From contig NZ_CP087132.1 of NCBI RefSeq assembly GCF_020911885.1, forward strand, positions 2,108,001 to 2,172,000: DNA of 64,000 bases, read 5' to 3'. The notes below the pieces were generated by a model, which worked only from the letters and a program-made list of their open reading frames with translations, ran no database searches and was not told where the DNA came from. Source of the stretch: Flavobacterium acetivorans. Lineage in GTDB: Bacteria; Bacteroidota; Bacteroidia; Flavobacteriales; Flavobacteriaceae. A program made the translations under genes and the position numbers. Numbering within the stretch: the stretch's first letter is position 1; every line of letters starts with the position of its first letter. Positions 1-8,479 of this stretch are shown piece by piece.

Positions 1-803
1 TATGGAATGTTTCTGCCAATTTCTCTACTAATAAAAGTAAGATAGTGTCCCTTTATGAGGATATTAGTATTTACCCTATACGTTCATTTGATAATGTATC
101 TGTCGTAGCAGAGGTTGGAAAGGCTTATGGCGAAATATATGGTACTGCATTTTTAAGAGTTACTGATCCAGCAAGTCCATCATTTGGGGAGCTATTACTT
201 GACGCTCAAGGATTGCCTCAAGCAACTCAAGGGGCATTAGTAAGTTTAGGAAATCAACAAGCAAAAGCCATGCTTGGTTTGACAAATACCTTCGCTTATA
301 ATGGTGTGTCTTTGTCTTTCTTAATTGATGCTAGAATTGGAGGAGAAATATTCTCAGGAACTTTGGCAGATATGCAGGCAAGTGGCGCTTCCTCCGTAAC
401 AGTTGTGAATGGATTAAGAGAAAATATTGTAGCTAATGGTGTTATTGACAATGGTGGAGCTTACGACAAAAATACAATAGCAGTTAATCCTGAAACGTAT
501 TGGGCTAGAGTAGCAGGCTCTGGAAACTTAGGTATAACCGAAGCTAATATATATGATGCAACGAATGTTCGTTTAAGAAATGTACAATTGAATTATGATT
601 TCCCTACTAAGTTCTTGACAAAAACGGCATTACAAAAATTAAGCGTTGGGCTTTCTTGTAATAATGTATGGATGATTAAAAGTCACATGAATGGACTTGA
701 TCCTGAGTCTGTTTTTGCTACTGGTACTAATGCCACTGGATTTGAAAATGGTTCAGGACCAACGACTCGTACCTTTTTGGTGAACTTGGCTTTAAGCTTC
801 TAA
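1..803 (+). CDS. SusC-like TonB-dependent outer-membrane transporter, C-terminal part only
   Basis: This is the last roughly 266 codons of a SusC/RagA-type glycan importer; the rest lies left of the window. The frame is open from base 3, so the GTG at 45 is an internal codon and not a start. The protein ends in the barrel pattern typical of the family: alternating beta-strand segments such as NVRLRNVQLNYDFPTKFL, then SVGLSCNNVWMIKSHMNGLDPES, and a terminal strand ending TFLVNLALSF with the aromatic last residue needed for outer-membrane insertion. A SusD gene follows after 22 bases, which confirms the pairing. SusC barrels import oligosaccharides delivered by the SusD lid. The N-glycan enzymes downstream suggest a mannose-rich N-glycan as cargo; that is inference from context. 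Confidence 0.93.
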   Translation, partial: WNVSANFSTNKSKIVSLYEDISIYPIRSFDNVSVVAEVGKAYGEIYGTAFLRVTDPASPSFGELLLDAQGLPQATQGALVSLGNQQAKAMLGLTNTFAYNGVSLSFLIDARIGGEIFSGTLADMQASGASSVTVVNGLRENIVANGVIDNGGAYDKNTIAVNPETYWARVAGSGNLGITEANIYDATNVRLRNVQLNYDFPTKFLTKTALQKLSVGLSCNNVWMIKSHMNGLDPESVFATGTNATGFENGSGPTTRTFLVNLALSF

Positions 804-825
804 TATCAATAATAAAATTTATAGG

Positions 826-2736
826 ATGAAAAATATAGTAAAAAAATCAGGTTTAGTTTTAGCAATGATAGCTACACTAGCCTCTTGTGATAATTTTGAA
901 GAAATTAATATTGATCCTACTGCCGCTAATGCAGAGCAGGTACAGGTAGAATATTTTATAAATAGCTCTATAATTGGGGCCCAAATGAATCCAGATGTTG
1001 CCGAAAGATCTTTTGTACTCTATTGGAAAACAGCAGGGCATCAAATGCTAAGCACGGGTATTTCAGGCGGTAGTTATGATGATGGTTGGTCAACAGCTTA
1101 TTACAATAGTTCTGCAGGTTGGTTAAATTCCATAAACACTGCTATTCAGATAGCTGATGAAAAAGAAGCTAAAGGGATTGTGAAGCCGTATTCAGGAAAT
1201 CTAAAACAAATAGCAAGAATTTGGAGAGCCTATTTGATGAGTGAACTGGCAGATAATTTTGGTCCGATAGCTATTGAGGCTTTTCAGGCAAAAAACCCGG
1301 AGTTTAACAACGTGAAAGATGTTTATTATTTCATGCTGGCTGAACTTAAAGATGCTTCAGAGAAAATAGATATTTCAGTATCTAATAGCAGTAATGATAA
1401 ATTAAAAGAGAAAGATCCTGCTTATGGTTACGATTATGTTAAGTGGAGAAAATATGCTAATTCAATGCGTCTTCGTTTGGCAATGCGTTTGTCTGAAGTG
1501 GATCCAGCTAAGGCTAAATCTGAATTTGAAGCTGCTGCCAACGGTAATTTGATTACAGATGCCGGAGATAATTTTCAGGTACAAGAAAAACCGGGTTGGG
1601 ATGATTTGACAGGTGTAATGAGTCGTGAATGGAATGCTCAGATAATGTCTGTAACATTGAATAATCTTTACATTGGTTTAGGTGGTATAAAATCTACAGA
1701 CCAATTGGCTCCTTCTTTTCATGCTAGTGTTAAACCAGCAGATTATATTGGTCAAAAATTTGCAGATCATTTTACCATGAAGACGAATGAACCAGCTGCG
1801 GGCTATTGGTTGGATGGTTTGCCAAACAGGATAGACCCTCGTGCTTACAAAACATTTAATATTCCGGGAGACTTTAATAGTCCTATTTTTTCGGGTTATC
1901 CTTCTTGGGATAATAGTGCAGAAACAACAACTGCAGACTTATTAGATAATAATGGTGCTGTGATTAAAACAATTGAAGCAAAAAATACTTGGAATGCATT
2001 TGCTGTAGGGAATTGGGGAGCCATGGGGAGTAAAAATCAGGTAAGAGCTTTCAATGGTACTATGCCTCGTTTGTCTCAAGTTTTTAGAGGGAGTGGTAGT
2101 CAACGTATCTTCTTTGCCTCATGGGAAACTTATTTCTTGTTGGCTGAAGCAGCTGTTAAAGGTTGGGCCGTACCAATGAGCGGGAAAGAAGCTTATGAAG
2201 AAGGTATTAAAGCGAATTTTGCTTATTGGGGAGTTTCTTCTCATCTAAGTACTTATTTAGCTTCTGAGGATTACAATAGAGCGGGTACTTCTGTAAGTTG
2301 GAACCATACTACTGAACCTGCTGCAAGTCACACTATGAATTTTGTTGACGGATATACAAATACGCCTGGAGTGGCTACAATTCTTTATCCTAAAAATGAT
2401 TTGTATAAAAATGGCGCTGTTAAAAATGATTTATTGACTAAAATTATAACTCAAAAATTCATAGCGCAAACTCCTTGGTTACCTTTGGAAGGATGGAACG
2501 ATCATAGAAGATTAGGGCTACCTTTCTTTGAGAACCCTGCTGTAGAATTGCCTTTGCCTAATTTACCAGCTCTGACTCAAAGTAATTACATGGGTAATCA
2601 AGTTAGTTTTTTTCCACAAAGATTGAGATATATTTCAGGATTGAAAAATTCAAACCCGAAAGGTTATACCCAAGCTGTTGAATTTTTAGGAGGTGATGAT
2701 AGTGTATTTACACCACTTTGGTGGGCTAAGCACTAA
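826..2736 (+). CDS. SusD/RagB-like surface glycan-binding lipoprotein (SusD-like_2 type)
   Basis: This is the outer-membrane lipoprotein partner of the preceding SusC, binding oligosaccharide on the cell surface and passing it to the barrel. It begins with a lipoprotein signal peptide ending at LASC21, followed by DNFEEINIDPTAAN, a signature of the SusD/RagB family nutrient-binding lipoproteins. The 636 residues include the helical TPR-like core (for example KYANSMRLRLAMRLSEVDP near 207-225) and a C-terminal segment with WNDHRRLGLP and PQRLRYISG typical of the family. It lies 22 bases after the SusC stop and is followed by a strong terminator at 2773-2805. The SusC/SusD pair may therefore be transcribed separately from the enzyme genes downstream. 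Confidence 0.93.
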   Translation: MKNIVKKSGLVLAMIATLASCDNFEEINIDPTAANAEQVQVEYFINSSIIGAQMNPDVAERSFVLYWKTAGHQMLSTGISGGSYDDGWSTAYYNSSAGWLNSINTAIQIADEKEAKGIVKPYSGNLKQIARIWRAYLMSELADNFGPIAIEAFQAKNPEFNNVKDVYYFMLAELKDASEKIDISVSNSSNDKLKEKDPAYGYDYVKWRKYANSMRLRLAMRLSEVDPAKAKSEFEAAANGNLITDAGDNFQVQEKPGWDDLTGVMSREWNAQIMSVTLNNLYIGLGGIKSTDQLAPSFHASVKPADYIGQKFADHFTMKTNEPAAGYWLDGLPNRIDPRAYKTFNIPGDFNSPIFSGYPSWDNSAETTTADLLDNNGAVIKTIEAKNTWNAFAVGNWGAMGSKNQVRAFNGTMPRLSQVFRGSGSQRIFFASWETYFLLAEAAVKGWAVPMSGKEAYEEGIKANFAYWGVSSHLSTYLASEDYNRAGTSVSWNHTTEPAASHTMNFVDGYTNTPGVATILYPKNDLYKNGAVKNDLLTKIITQKFIAQTPWLPLEGWNDHRRLGLPFFENPAVELPLPNLPALTQSNYMGNQVSFFPQRLRYISGLKNSNPKGYTQAVEFLGGDDSVFTPLWWAKH

Positions 2737-2772
2737 TGATTTAGTTTAAAATTTTGAGTTAGTTATAAAATG

Positions 2773-2805
2773 AGTCGGGTAGTAAATCTGCCCGGCTTAT
2801 TTTTA
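2773..2805 (+). terminator. Rho-independent terminator after the first susC-susD pair
   Basis: A 7-bp stem (AGTCGGG with CCCGGCT, one G-T wobble) closes an 11-base loop and is followed by TATTTTT. It lies 37 bases after the SusD stop. Confidence 0.7.
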
Positions 2806-3083
2806 ATAATAAAAGTAGTATTTCGATGATTGAAGGGCTGATATAGGTCTGGTTATTCAAAAAGTGATAGAAAATGTTTTTAATTCTCTTCTTTTTGCAT
2901 AAAAACTAAAAATGTTTCCTGCAAACAAAATAGAATTTTTAAGCGAGTCGCTTTTAAATAACAAACCGAAAAAGCCATTTAGGTTTATTTACGAATGCTT
3001 TTATACTTATCTAAGCTTGTCTTTAGTAAATTTGGAGAAAAAGACAGCTTGAGATTATATATGAATATTAAAATGCCATAATA
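2806..3083 (+). other. AT-rich intergenic region before the enzyme cassette
   Basis: No coding frame is visible here. A TAnnTTTG-type -7 element (TAAATTTG, 3027-3034) lies about 50 bases before the beta-mannosidase start and could be its promoter, but no clear -33 TTTG stands at the expected distance. The LacI-type palindrome found elsewhere in the window is absent. Confidence 0.35.
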
Positions 3084-5081
3084 ATGAAATGTAAAAAAGG
3101 CTTTTATTGGTTAATTGTCATTTGCTTGACAAATTTGTCTTTGGTGGTTAATGCCCAAAATAATACGGTCGTTTTAAAAAACGGTTGGCAATTTCGCCAG
3201 CTGGGAACCACAAAATGGAATGCTGCGACGGTACCTGGGGAGGTTCATACTGATTTGTTGAATAACAAATTAATTCCGGATCCGTATTACCGTGACAACG
3301 AGAAAAAACTGCAATGGATTGAAAAAGAAAATTGGGAATATGAAACTTCTTTTTCAGTAAGTCAGGCAAGCCTAAAGCAAAAGCACGCAGAATTGGTTTT
3401 TGACGGACTGGATACTTACGCAAGTGTTTATCTTAATGGCAAATTGATACTGAAAGCCGATAATATGTTTCGCCAATGGAAAGCGGATGTAAAATCAATT
3501 TTGCGTTCGGGGGATAATCAATTAAGAATTGTATTTCAATCAGCACAAAATGTTGTTGATTCATTGGCTAAGAAAGACCTGCCATTTGTAATACCGGATA
3601 ATCCTCGCGCTTATGTACGCAAAGCACAATATCATTTTGGTTGGGATTGGGGACCAAAATTAACCACTTGCGGCGTTTGGAAAGAAATAAGATTGGAAAC
3701 CTATAATCAAAAGGCCAAGGAGAAAGAATATGTTCCAAGCCGCAAAATAGAATTGGTACAGCAACCGGATAGCATCGGGAAATCCTTTTATTTTAAAATA
3801 GATGGTAAGCCGGTTTATATGAAAGGGGCTAATTATATCCCATCGGATGCACTGCTTTCGCGCATGACCAAAAAAGAATACGAGAAAGTGATAAAAATGG
3901 CTAAGGATGCCAATATGAACATGCTTCGTATTTGGGGAGGCGGGATTTATGAAGACGACTATTTTTATGATTTATGCGATAAATACGGAATCAATGTTTG
4001 GCAGGATTTTATGTTTGCTGGAGCAATGGTTCCAGGGGACAAAGCCTTTTTTGACAATGTTAGGGAAGAAGTTAAATACCAGGTAAAACGTTTACGCCAT
4101 CACAAGAGTATTGTTTTATGGTGTGGTAATAATGAAATAGATGAGGCATTCAAAAATTGGGGTTGGCAAAAATCGATGAAAATGTCCAAACAAGATTCCA
4201 CTCGTTTGTGGAAAGACTATGTTCGTTTGTTCCAAGATAGTATTCCGAAATGGGTAAAGGAAGTAGATCCTACAAGACCTTATACAAGTAGCTCTCCTTT
4301 ATTTGGATGGGGTCGAAAACAAAGTATAACCGAAGGAGACAGCCATTATTGGGGAACCTGGTGGGGATTAGAAGATATTGAAGTTGTTCAAAATAAAACC
4401 GGCCGTTTTGTCAGCGAATATGGTATGCAAGCCATGCCAAATTATTCAACGACAAAGAAAATTACCTTAGAAGAAGACCGTCATTTGTATTCGGATGTAT
4501 TGAAAGCGCATCAAAAAGCAGGAAATGGATTTACTAAGTTGAATTCCTATTTGCATCGTTATTTTAAAGACACTACAAATGTAAAGACTTGGTCAGTGAA
4601 AGATTATACTTATTTGACACAGTGTTTACAGCATTATTCGTTCAAGAATATCATTGGAGTTCACCGCTCAAAGGAACCTTATAATATGGGAACCTTGTTG
4701 TGGCAATTGAATGATTGTTGGCCAGTAGCCAGCTGGAGTATTACAGATTATTACAATCGTCAGCCCAAAGCCGCTTGGTATGCCGTGAAAGAAGCATACA
4801 GAGACGATGTGAGACCAGTGGTTGACTTTAGTCGTCCAATTAATATGAACTTAGAGGATCCGAAAATTAGCTGGAAAGTAAAAGGAAATGAGATTATCCT
4901 AACAGCTACCAAAGATGCCAAATACGTCTATGTAGAAATTGAAGGTTATTCAGGGAAATTGAGTGATAATTATATGGATTTGAAGGCCGGAAAAGAAGTG
5001 AAAATTTCATTTGAAGGCAAAATAAACAAACCACTTATTACCGTTATGTCTTTGTACGAAGTCCTCAACAGATGCAAATAG
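3084..5081 (+). CDS. GH2 family beta-mannosidase, short form lacking the first Ig-like domain
   Basis: This enzyme hydrolyses terminal beta-1,4-mannose, such as the core Man-beta-GlcNAc of N-glycans, in the periplasm. A Sec signal peptide ends near residue 24 (VVNAQ). The N-terminal jelly-roll domain spans about 25-205 (LVFDGLDTYASVYLNG, HFGWDWGP). The TIM barrel starts near 220 and carries both catalytic glutamates: acid/base E351 in CGNNEIDEAF and nucleophile E445 in FVSEYGMQAMP. A C-terminal sandwich occupies about 570-660. Family members usually have about 820-860 residues; this one has 665. The gap is at 206-222: the Ig-like domain normally placed between jelly roll and barrel is missing, with the frame kept. 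Both catalytic residues are present, so activity is possible but not assured. The neighbouring GH92 and GH125 genes support a role in N-glycan breakdown. Confidence 0.9.
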   Translation: MKCKKGFYWLIVICLTNLSLVVNAQNNTVVLKNGWQFRQLGTTKWNAATVPGEVHTDLLNNKLIPDPYYRDNEKKLQWIEKENWEYETSFSVSQASLKQKHAELVFDGLDTYASVYLNGKLILKADNMFRQWKADVKSILRSGDNQLRIVFQSAQNVVDSLAKKDLPFVIPDNPRAYVRKAQYHFGWDWGPKLTTCGVWKEIRLETYNQKAKEKEYVPSRKIELVQQPDSIGKSFYFKIDGKPVYMKGANYIPSDALLSRMTKKEYEKVIKMAKDANMNMLRIWGGGIYEDDYFYDLCDKYGINVWQDFMFAGAMVPGDKAFFDNVREEVKYQVKRLRHHKSIVLWCGNNEIDEAFKNWGWQKSMKMSKQDSTRLWKDYVRLFQDSIPKWVKEVDPTRPYTSSSPLFGWGRKQSITEGDSHYWGTWWGLEDIEVVQNKTGRFVSEYGMQAMPNYSTTKKITLEEDRHLYSDVLKAHQKAGNGFTKLNSYLHRYFKDTTNVKTWSVKDYTYLTQCLQHYSFKNIIGVHRSKEPYNMGTLLWQLNDCWPVASWSITDYYNRQPKAAWYAVKEAYRDDVRPVVDFSRPINMNLEDPKISWKVKGNEIILTATKDAKYVYVEIEGYSGKLSDNYMDLKAGKEVKISFEGKINKPLITVMSLYEVLNRCK

Positions 5082-5086
5082 AGGGA

Positions 5087-5110
5087 GTGGTCAGTGGTCA
5101 GTTTTCAGTG
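5087..5110 (+). repeat. Short direct repeat of the AGTGGTC/CAGT type
   Basis: AGTGGTC occurs twice in tandem (5087-5093 and 5094-5100), followed by a degenerate CAGTTTTCAGTG. Similar iterated GGTCAGT tracts are, to my knowledge, common non-coding filler in flavobacterial genomes. The tract begins five bases after the beta-mannosidase stop. Confidence 0.5.
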
Positions 5111-5144
5111 AGAACAGCTCCAAATTAAAAAGCGGTTTTTATTT

Positions 5145-5172
5145 CTGCAAGGTTTTTTTTGAACCTTGTAGG
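5145..5172 (+). repeat. Palindromic hairpin element CTGCAAGGTT / AACCTTGTAGG
   Basis: A stem of about 10 bp with one wobble closes a T-only loop and is followed by TATATTTT. It could end transcription after the beta-mannosidase. Its sequence also resembles an intergenic palindrome repeated in Flavobacterium genomes, which is recollection rather than a search result. Confidence 0.5.
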
Positions 5173-5232
5173 TATATTTTCAAAGAAGATCTTTTCAGTA
5201 AATTCAAAATGCTATTAATAATAAAATAAAAA

Positions 5233-7512
5233 ATGATGTTTACAAAATACAGCAAGATAGCTTACTCGGGAATTGCCGTGCTTGGCCTATTGTTTACCCA
5301 ACCGGTATTTGCGCAAGCGAAAATCAAAAAACAAGCTACTTTAGATTACAGTCAATATGTTGATCCCTTAATTGGTTCAGCCGGACACGGCCATGTTTTT
5401 GTTGGTGCCAATGTACCTTTTGGTGCGGTTCAACTAGGACCAGCCAACGTTTTTGAAGGTTGGGATTGGTGTAGCGGTTATAATTATGCCAGTAATACTA
5501 TATTGGGTTTTACCCATACGCATTTGAGCGGGACTGGAATTGGTGATTTAAATGATATTCTTTTGTTGCCGGTTACAGGAAAAGTACCACTTACCAAGGG
5601 AACCAAAGAAAACATGGAACAGGGTTACGGTTCTTACTTTTCGCATAAAAACGAAATAAGCAAAGCGGGTTATTACAGTGTTTTGTTGGATAAATATAAA
5701 ATTAAAGCCGAATTAACCGCATCTGAAAGAGTGGGATTCCATAAATATTCTTTCGACTCAGCGGATGATTCTCATATTTTACTGGATCTGGCCGATGGTC
5801 TTGGTTGGGATAAACCAATGAAAACATTTATCAAAAAAACGGGAAAAAATAGCTTAGTAGGATATCGCCTTTCAAAAGGATGGGCCGATGATCAAAGAGT
5901 GTTTTTTGCAATCGAATTTTCAGAACCTATTGTAAATATGGCTTTATATGACAGTATTTCGAGTGTAAAAGGCAATGAAGGTGAAGCCGTTCGAATGAAA
6001 GCGGTTCTCGATTTTAATTTAAAAAAAGGAAAAACCATTCTGGTTAAAGTAGGAATTTCTCCGGTAAGTTATGAAAATGCTTTAGCCAATATAAAAACCG
6101 AAATTCCACATTGGGATTTTGCAAAAACGGTCCAACAAGCCAAAACAAAATGGAATGCAGAATTAAACAAGATTCAGATTAAGGCTGACGAAGAAACAAA
6201 GAAGGTTTTTTACACAGGCTTGTACCATACGATGTTTGCGCCATCAATTTTTAACGATGTCAATGGCGATTACAGAGGAACGGATAAAAAAGTATATGAA
6301 AAAGCAGGTTTTACAAATTACACCACTTTTTCACTTTGGGATACCTACCGCGCTTTGCATCCATTATACACGATAACACAGCCGGATAAAATCAATGATA
6401 TTGTAAAATCTTTTTTGGCTATTTATCAGCAACAAGGCAGATTGCCAGTTTGGCATTTGATGGGGAACGAAACCAATACCATGAATGGAAACCATTCGAT
6501 AGCCGTTATTGTAGATGCCTATATGAAAGGATTTAGAGATTATGATGTTAATCTTGCTTATGAAGCGATCAAAAAAACCTCGATGCAAACCCGCGCCGGT
6601 ATGAATTATGCTCAAAAATTGGAATATATTCCTGCTGATGTAGAACTTGAGAGCGTTGGTAATGCTTTGGAATATGCTATTGACGATTGGTGCGTTGCTC
6701 AAATGGCAAAGGCCATGAACAAGCAAGACGATTATGAGTATTTTTCCAAAAGAGCTAAATTATATGAACTTTACTTCGACTCGAAAACTGAGTTCATGAG
6801 AGGGAAATTAAAAAACGGACAATGGCGCGAGCCGTTCAATCCGCTAGCGTCTTCGCATCGTGAGGATGATTATGTTGAAGGAAATGCCTGGCAATACACT
6901 TGGTTAGTTCCCCAAGATCCATATGGTTTGATAAAATTATTTGGTAGCGAAGAAAAATTTACTAAAAAACTGGATTCTTTGTTTACCCAACAAGAAGGAG
7001 TGGTAGGCGATAATGCTTCACCGGATATTAGCGGTTTTATAGGGCAATATGCACAAGGAAATGAACCGAATCATCATATTCCGTATTTGTATGCTTATGT
7101 GGGTCAACCTTGGAAAACGGCCAAATTAATACACGAAATTGCCGATAAATTTTATACCTCAAAACCGGACGGTCTTTGTGGAAACGAAGATTTGGGACAA
7201 ATGTCGGCTTGGTACATTCTTTCTTCCATGGGATTCTATTCGGTTAATCCGGCCAATGGTATTTATGTTTTGGGAAGTCCCTTGGTTGAAACCGCGACTA
7301 TCAACCATAAAAATGGATTGTCTTTCAAAATGACTGCGATTAATTATAACAAAGAAAACATCTACATTCAAAAAGCGGAATACAAAGGAAAACCATACAC
7401 AAAATCGTATATCACTCAAGAAATGATTGTAAAAGGAGGAGAGTTGAAATTGTATATGGGAAGTACCCCTTCAACAACTTGGGGTGTAAAAAAAGAAGAC
7501 AGACCATTGTAG
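5233..7512 (+). CDS. GH92 family alpha-mannosidase (first copy)
   Basis: This calcium-dependent exo-acting alpha-mannosidase trims alpha-linked mannose from high-mannose N-glycans or mannans. A Sec signal peptide covers about residues 1-28 (FTQPVFAQ). The N-terminal beta-sandwich starts at YVDPLIGSAGHGHVFVGANVPFGAVQLGP, a GH92 hallmark. The (alpha/alpha)6 barrel carries the family segments ETNTMNGNHS, VEGNAWQYTW (E549) and CGNEDLGQMSAWY (E652, D653), which contribute the catalytic acid and base region. The 759 residues match the usual full length. The linkage (alpha-1,2, -1,3 or other) cannot be read from the sequence with confidence. A second, diverged GH92 lies downstream, so the two probably cleave different linkages. 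Confidence 0.95.
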   Translation: MMFTKYSKIAYSGIAVLGLLFTQPVFAQAKIKKQATLDYSQYVDPLIGSAGHGHVFVGANVPFGAVQLGPANVFEGWDWCSGYNYASNTILGFTHTHLSGTGIGDLNDILLLPVTGKVPLTKGTKENMEQGYGSYFSHKNEISKAGYYSVLLDKYKIKAELTASERVGFHKYSFDSADDSHILLDLADGLGWDKPMKTFIKKTGKNSLVGYRLSKGWADDQRVFFAIEFSEPIVNMALYDSISSVKGNEGEAVRMKAVLDFNLKKGKTILVKVGISPVSYENALANIKTEIPHWDFAKTVQQAKTKWNAELNKIQIKADEETKKVFYTGLYHTMFAPSIFNDVNGDYRGTDKKVYEKAGFTNYTTFSLWDTYRALHPLYTITQPDKINDIVKSFLAIYQQQGRLPVWHLMGNETNTMNGNHSIAVIVDAYMKGFRDYDVNLAYEAIKKTSMQTRAGMNYAQKLEYIPADVELESVGNALEYAIDDWCVAQMAKAMNKQDDYEYFSKRAKLYELYFDSKTEFMRGKLKNGQWREPFNPLASSHREDDYVEGNAWQYTWLVPQDPYGLIKLFGSEEKFTKKLDSLFTQQEGVVGDNASPDISGFIGQYAQGNEPNHHIPYLYAYVGQPWKTAKLIHEIADKFYTSKPDGLCGNEDLGQMSAWYILSSMGFYSVNPANGIYVLGSPLVETATINHKNGLSFKMTAINYNKENIYIQKAEYKGKPYTKSYITQEMIVKGGELKLYMGSTPSTTWGVKKEDRPL

Positions 7513-7541
7513 ATTTAAGAAAGCTGACGATTTTATAAGGT

Positions 7542-8399
7542 ATGAGAAAAATAGTGATTATTACGGGTTTGCTTTTCGGTTTTGTAACAGCAGTTGCACA
7601 AACTAAAACTCATACGGATTTGAATATAATGACTTTCAATATTCGTTATGACAATCCAGATGATGGTTTAAATAATTGGAAATTTAGGAAAGAAAGCGCA
7701 ATAAAATTAATTCGTTTTCAGGAAGTTGATGTACTGGGAGCACAGGAAGTGCTTTCGAATCAATTAAAAGATATGTCTACTCAATTACAGGAATATGTTG
7801 CTATTGGCGTAGGGCGTGAAGATGGGAAAGAAAAAGGAGAATACAGTCCAATTTTGTACAAAAAGGATAAGTTCGCACTGATTAAGTCGGGTTATTTTTG
7901 GTTGAGTGAAACTCCGGAAAAACCTTCAAAAGGCTGGGATGCCGCCTGTGAGCGTATTGCAACTTGGGCACAGTTGAGAGACAAAGCCACAGGGATGAAG
8001 TTTTTTGTGCTCAATACGCATTTTGATCATATTGGTACAGTTGCAAGAGAAGAAAGCGTCAAATTGATACAACGCAAAACGGCCGAATTAAGTGAAGGCT
8101 TGCCACAAATTGTAATGGGAGATTTTAATGCTAATCCCGAATCAAGTGTGGTTCAAGGAATAATTCGTCCTACAAATTTGATTGCCCTTTTTGACTCTAA
8201 AAAAAGAGCTTCATTAGTTTATGGTCCAGATTGGTCTTTTCATGATTTTGGAAGAATCCCTTTTGCAGAAAGACCTTTAATCGATTATATCTTTATAAGT
8301 AAAAATATAAAAGTACTTAAATATGGTGTATTGGCCGAAACGGTAAATGAGTATTTTTTATCAGATCATACGCCCGTATTGGTTAAAGTTTCTCTGTAA
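7542..8399 (+). CDS. Secreted endonuclease/exonuclease/phosphatase-fold hydrolase
   Basis: This metal-dependent phosphoesterase of the EEP superfamily (fold of DNase I and sphingomyelinase) has a Sec signal peptide ending near residue 20 (TAVAQ). The active-site set is complete: N33 in FNIRYDNPDDGLNNW, E69 in GAQEV, H160-FDH163, GDFNANP at 193-199, D248 in LIDYIF and SDH at 274-276. It sits 29 bases after one GH92 gene and 80 bases before another, inside the N-glycan operon. Its substrate may be a phosphate diester linked to a glycan or lipid, such as mannose-phosphate decoration, rather than nucleic acid. That is inference from context; the family alone does not identify the substrate. Confidence 0.85.
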   Translation: MRKIVIITGLLFGFVTAVAQTKTHTDLNIMTFNIRYDNPDDGLNNWKFRKESAIKLIRFQEVDVLGAQEVLSNQLKDMSTQLQEYVAIGVGREDGKEKGEYSPILYKKDKFALIKSGYFWLSETPEKPSKGWDAACERIATWAQLRDKATGMKFFVLNTHFDHIGTVAREESVKLIQRKTAELSEGLPQIVMGDFNANPESSVVQGIIRPTNLIALFDSKKRASLVYGPDWSFHDFGRIPFAERPLIDYIFISKNIKVLKYGVLAETVNEYFLSDHTPVLVKVSL

Positions 8400-8479
8400 G
8401 AAGAGATGCGGATTCGTTTTTTAGAAAACTGAAATTTAAAGAATAATTAGAAGAGTTTAATTTATAACACTCCATTAAA

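Noticed and set aside
45..47. GTG as the start of a 252-residue protein
   Set aside because: The frame is open from base 3 and the sequence is the C-terminal barrel of SusC, so this is an internal valine codon of a gene cut by the window edge.
6364..6726. Antisense open frame inside the first GH92 gene (and similar frames opposite other genes)
   Set aside because: It is the shadow of a strongly conserved gene and has no recognisable protein features or promoter.
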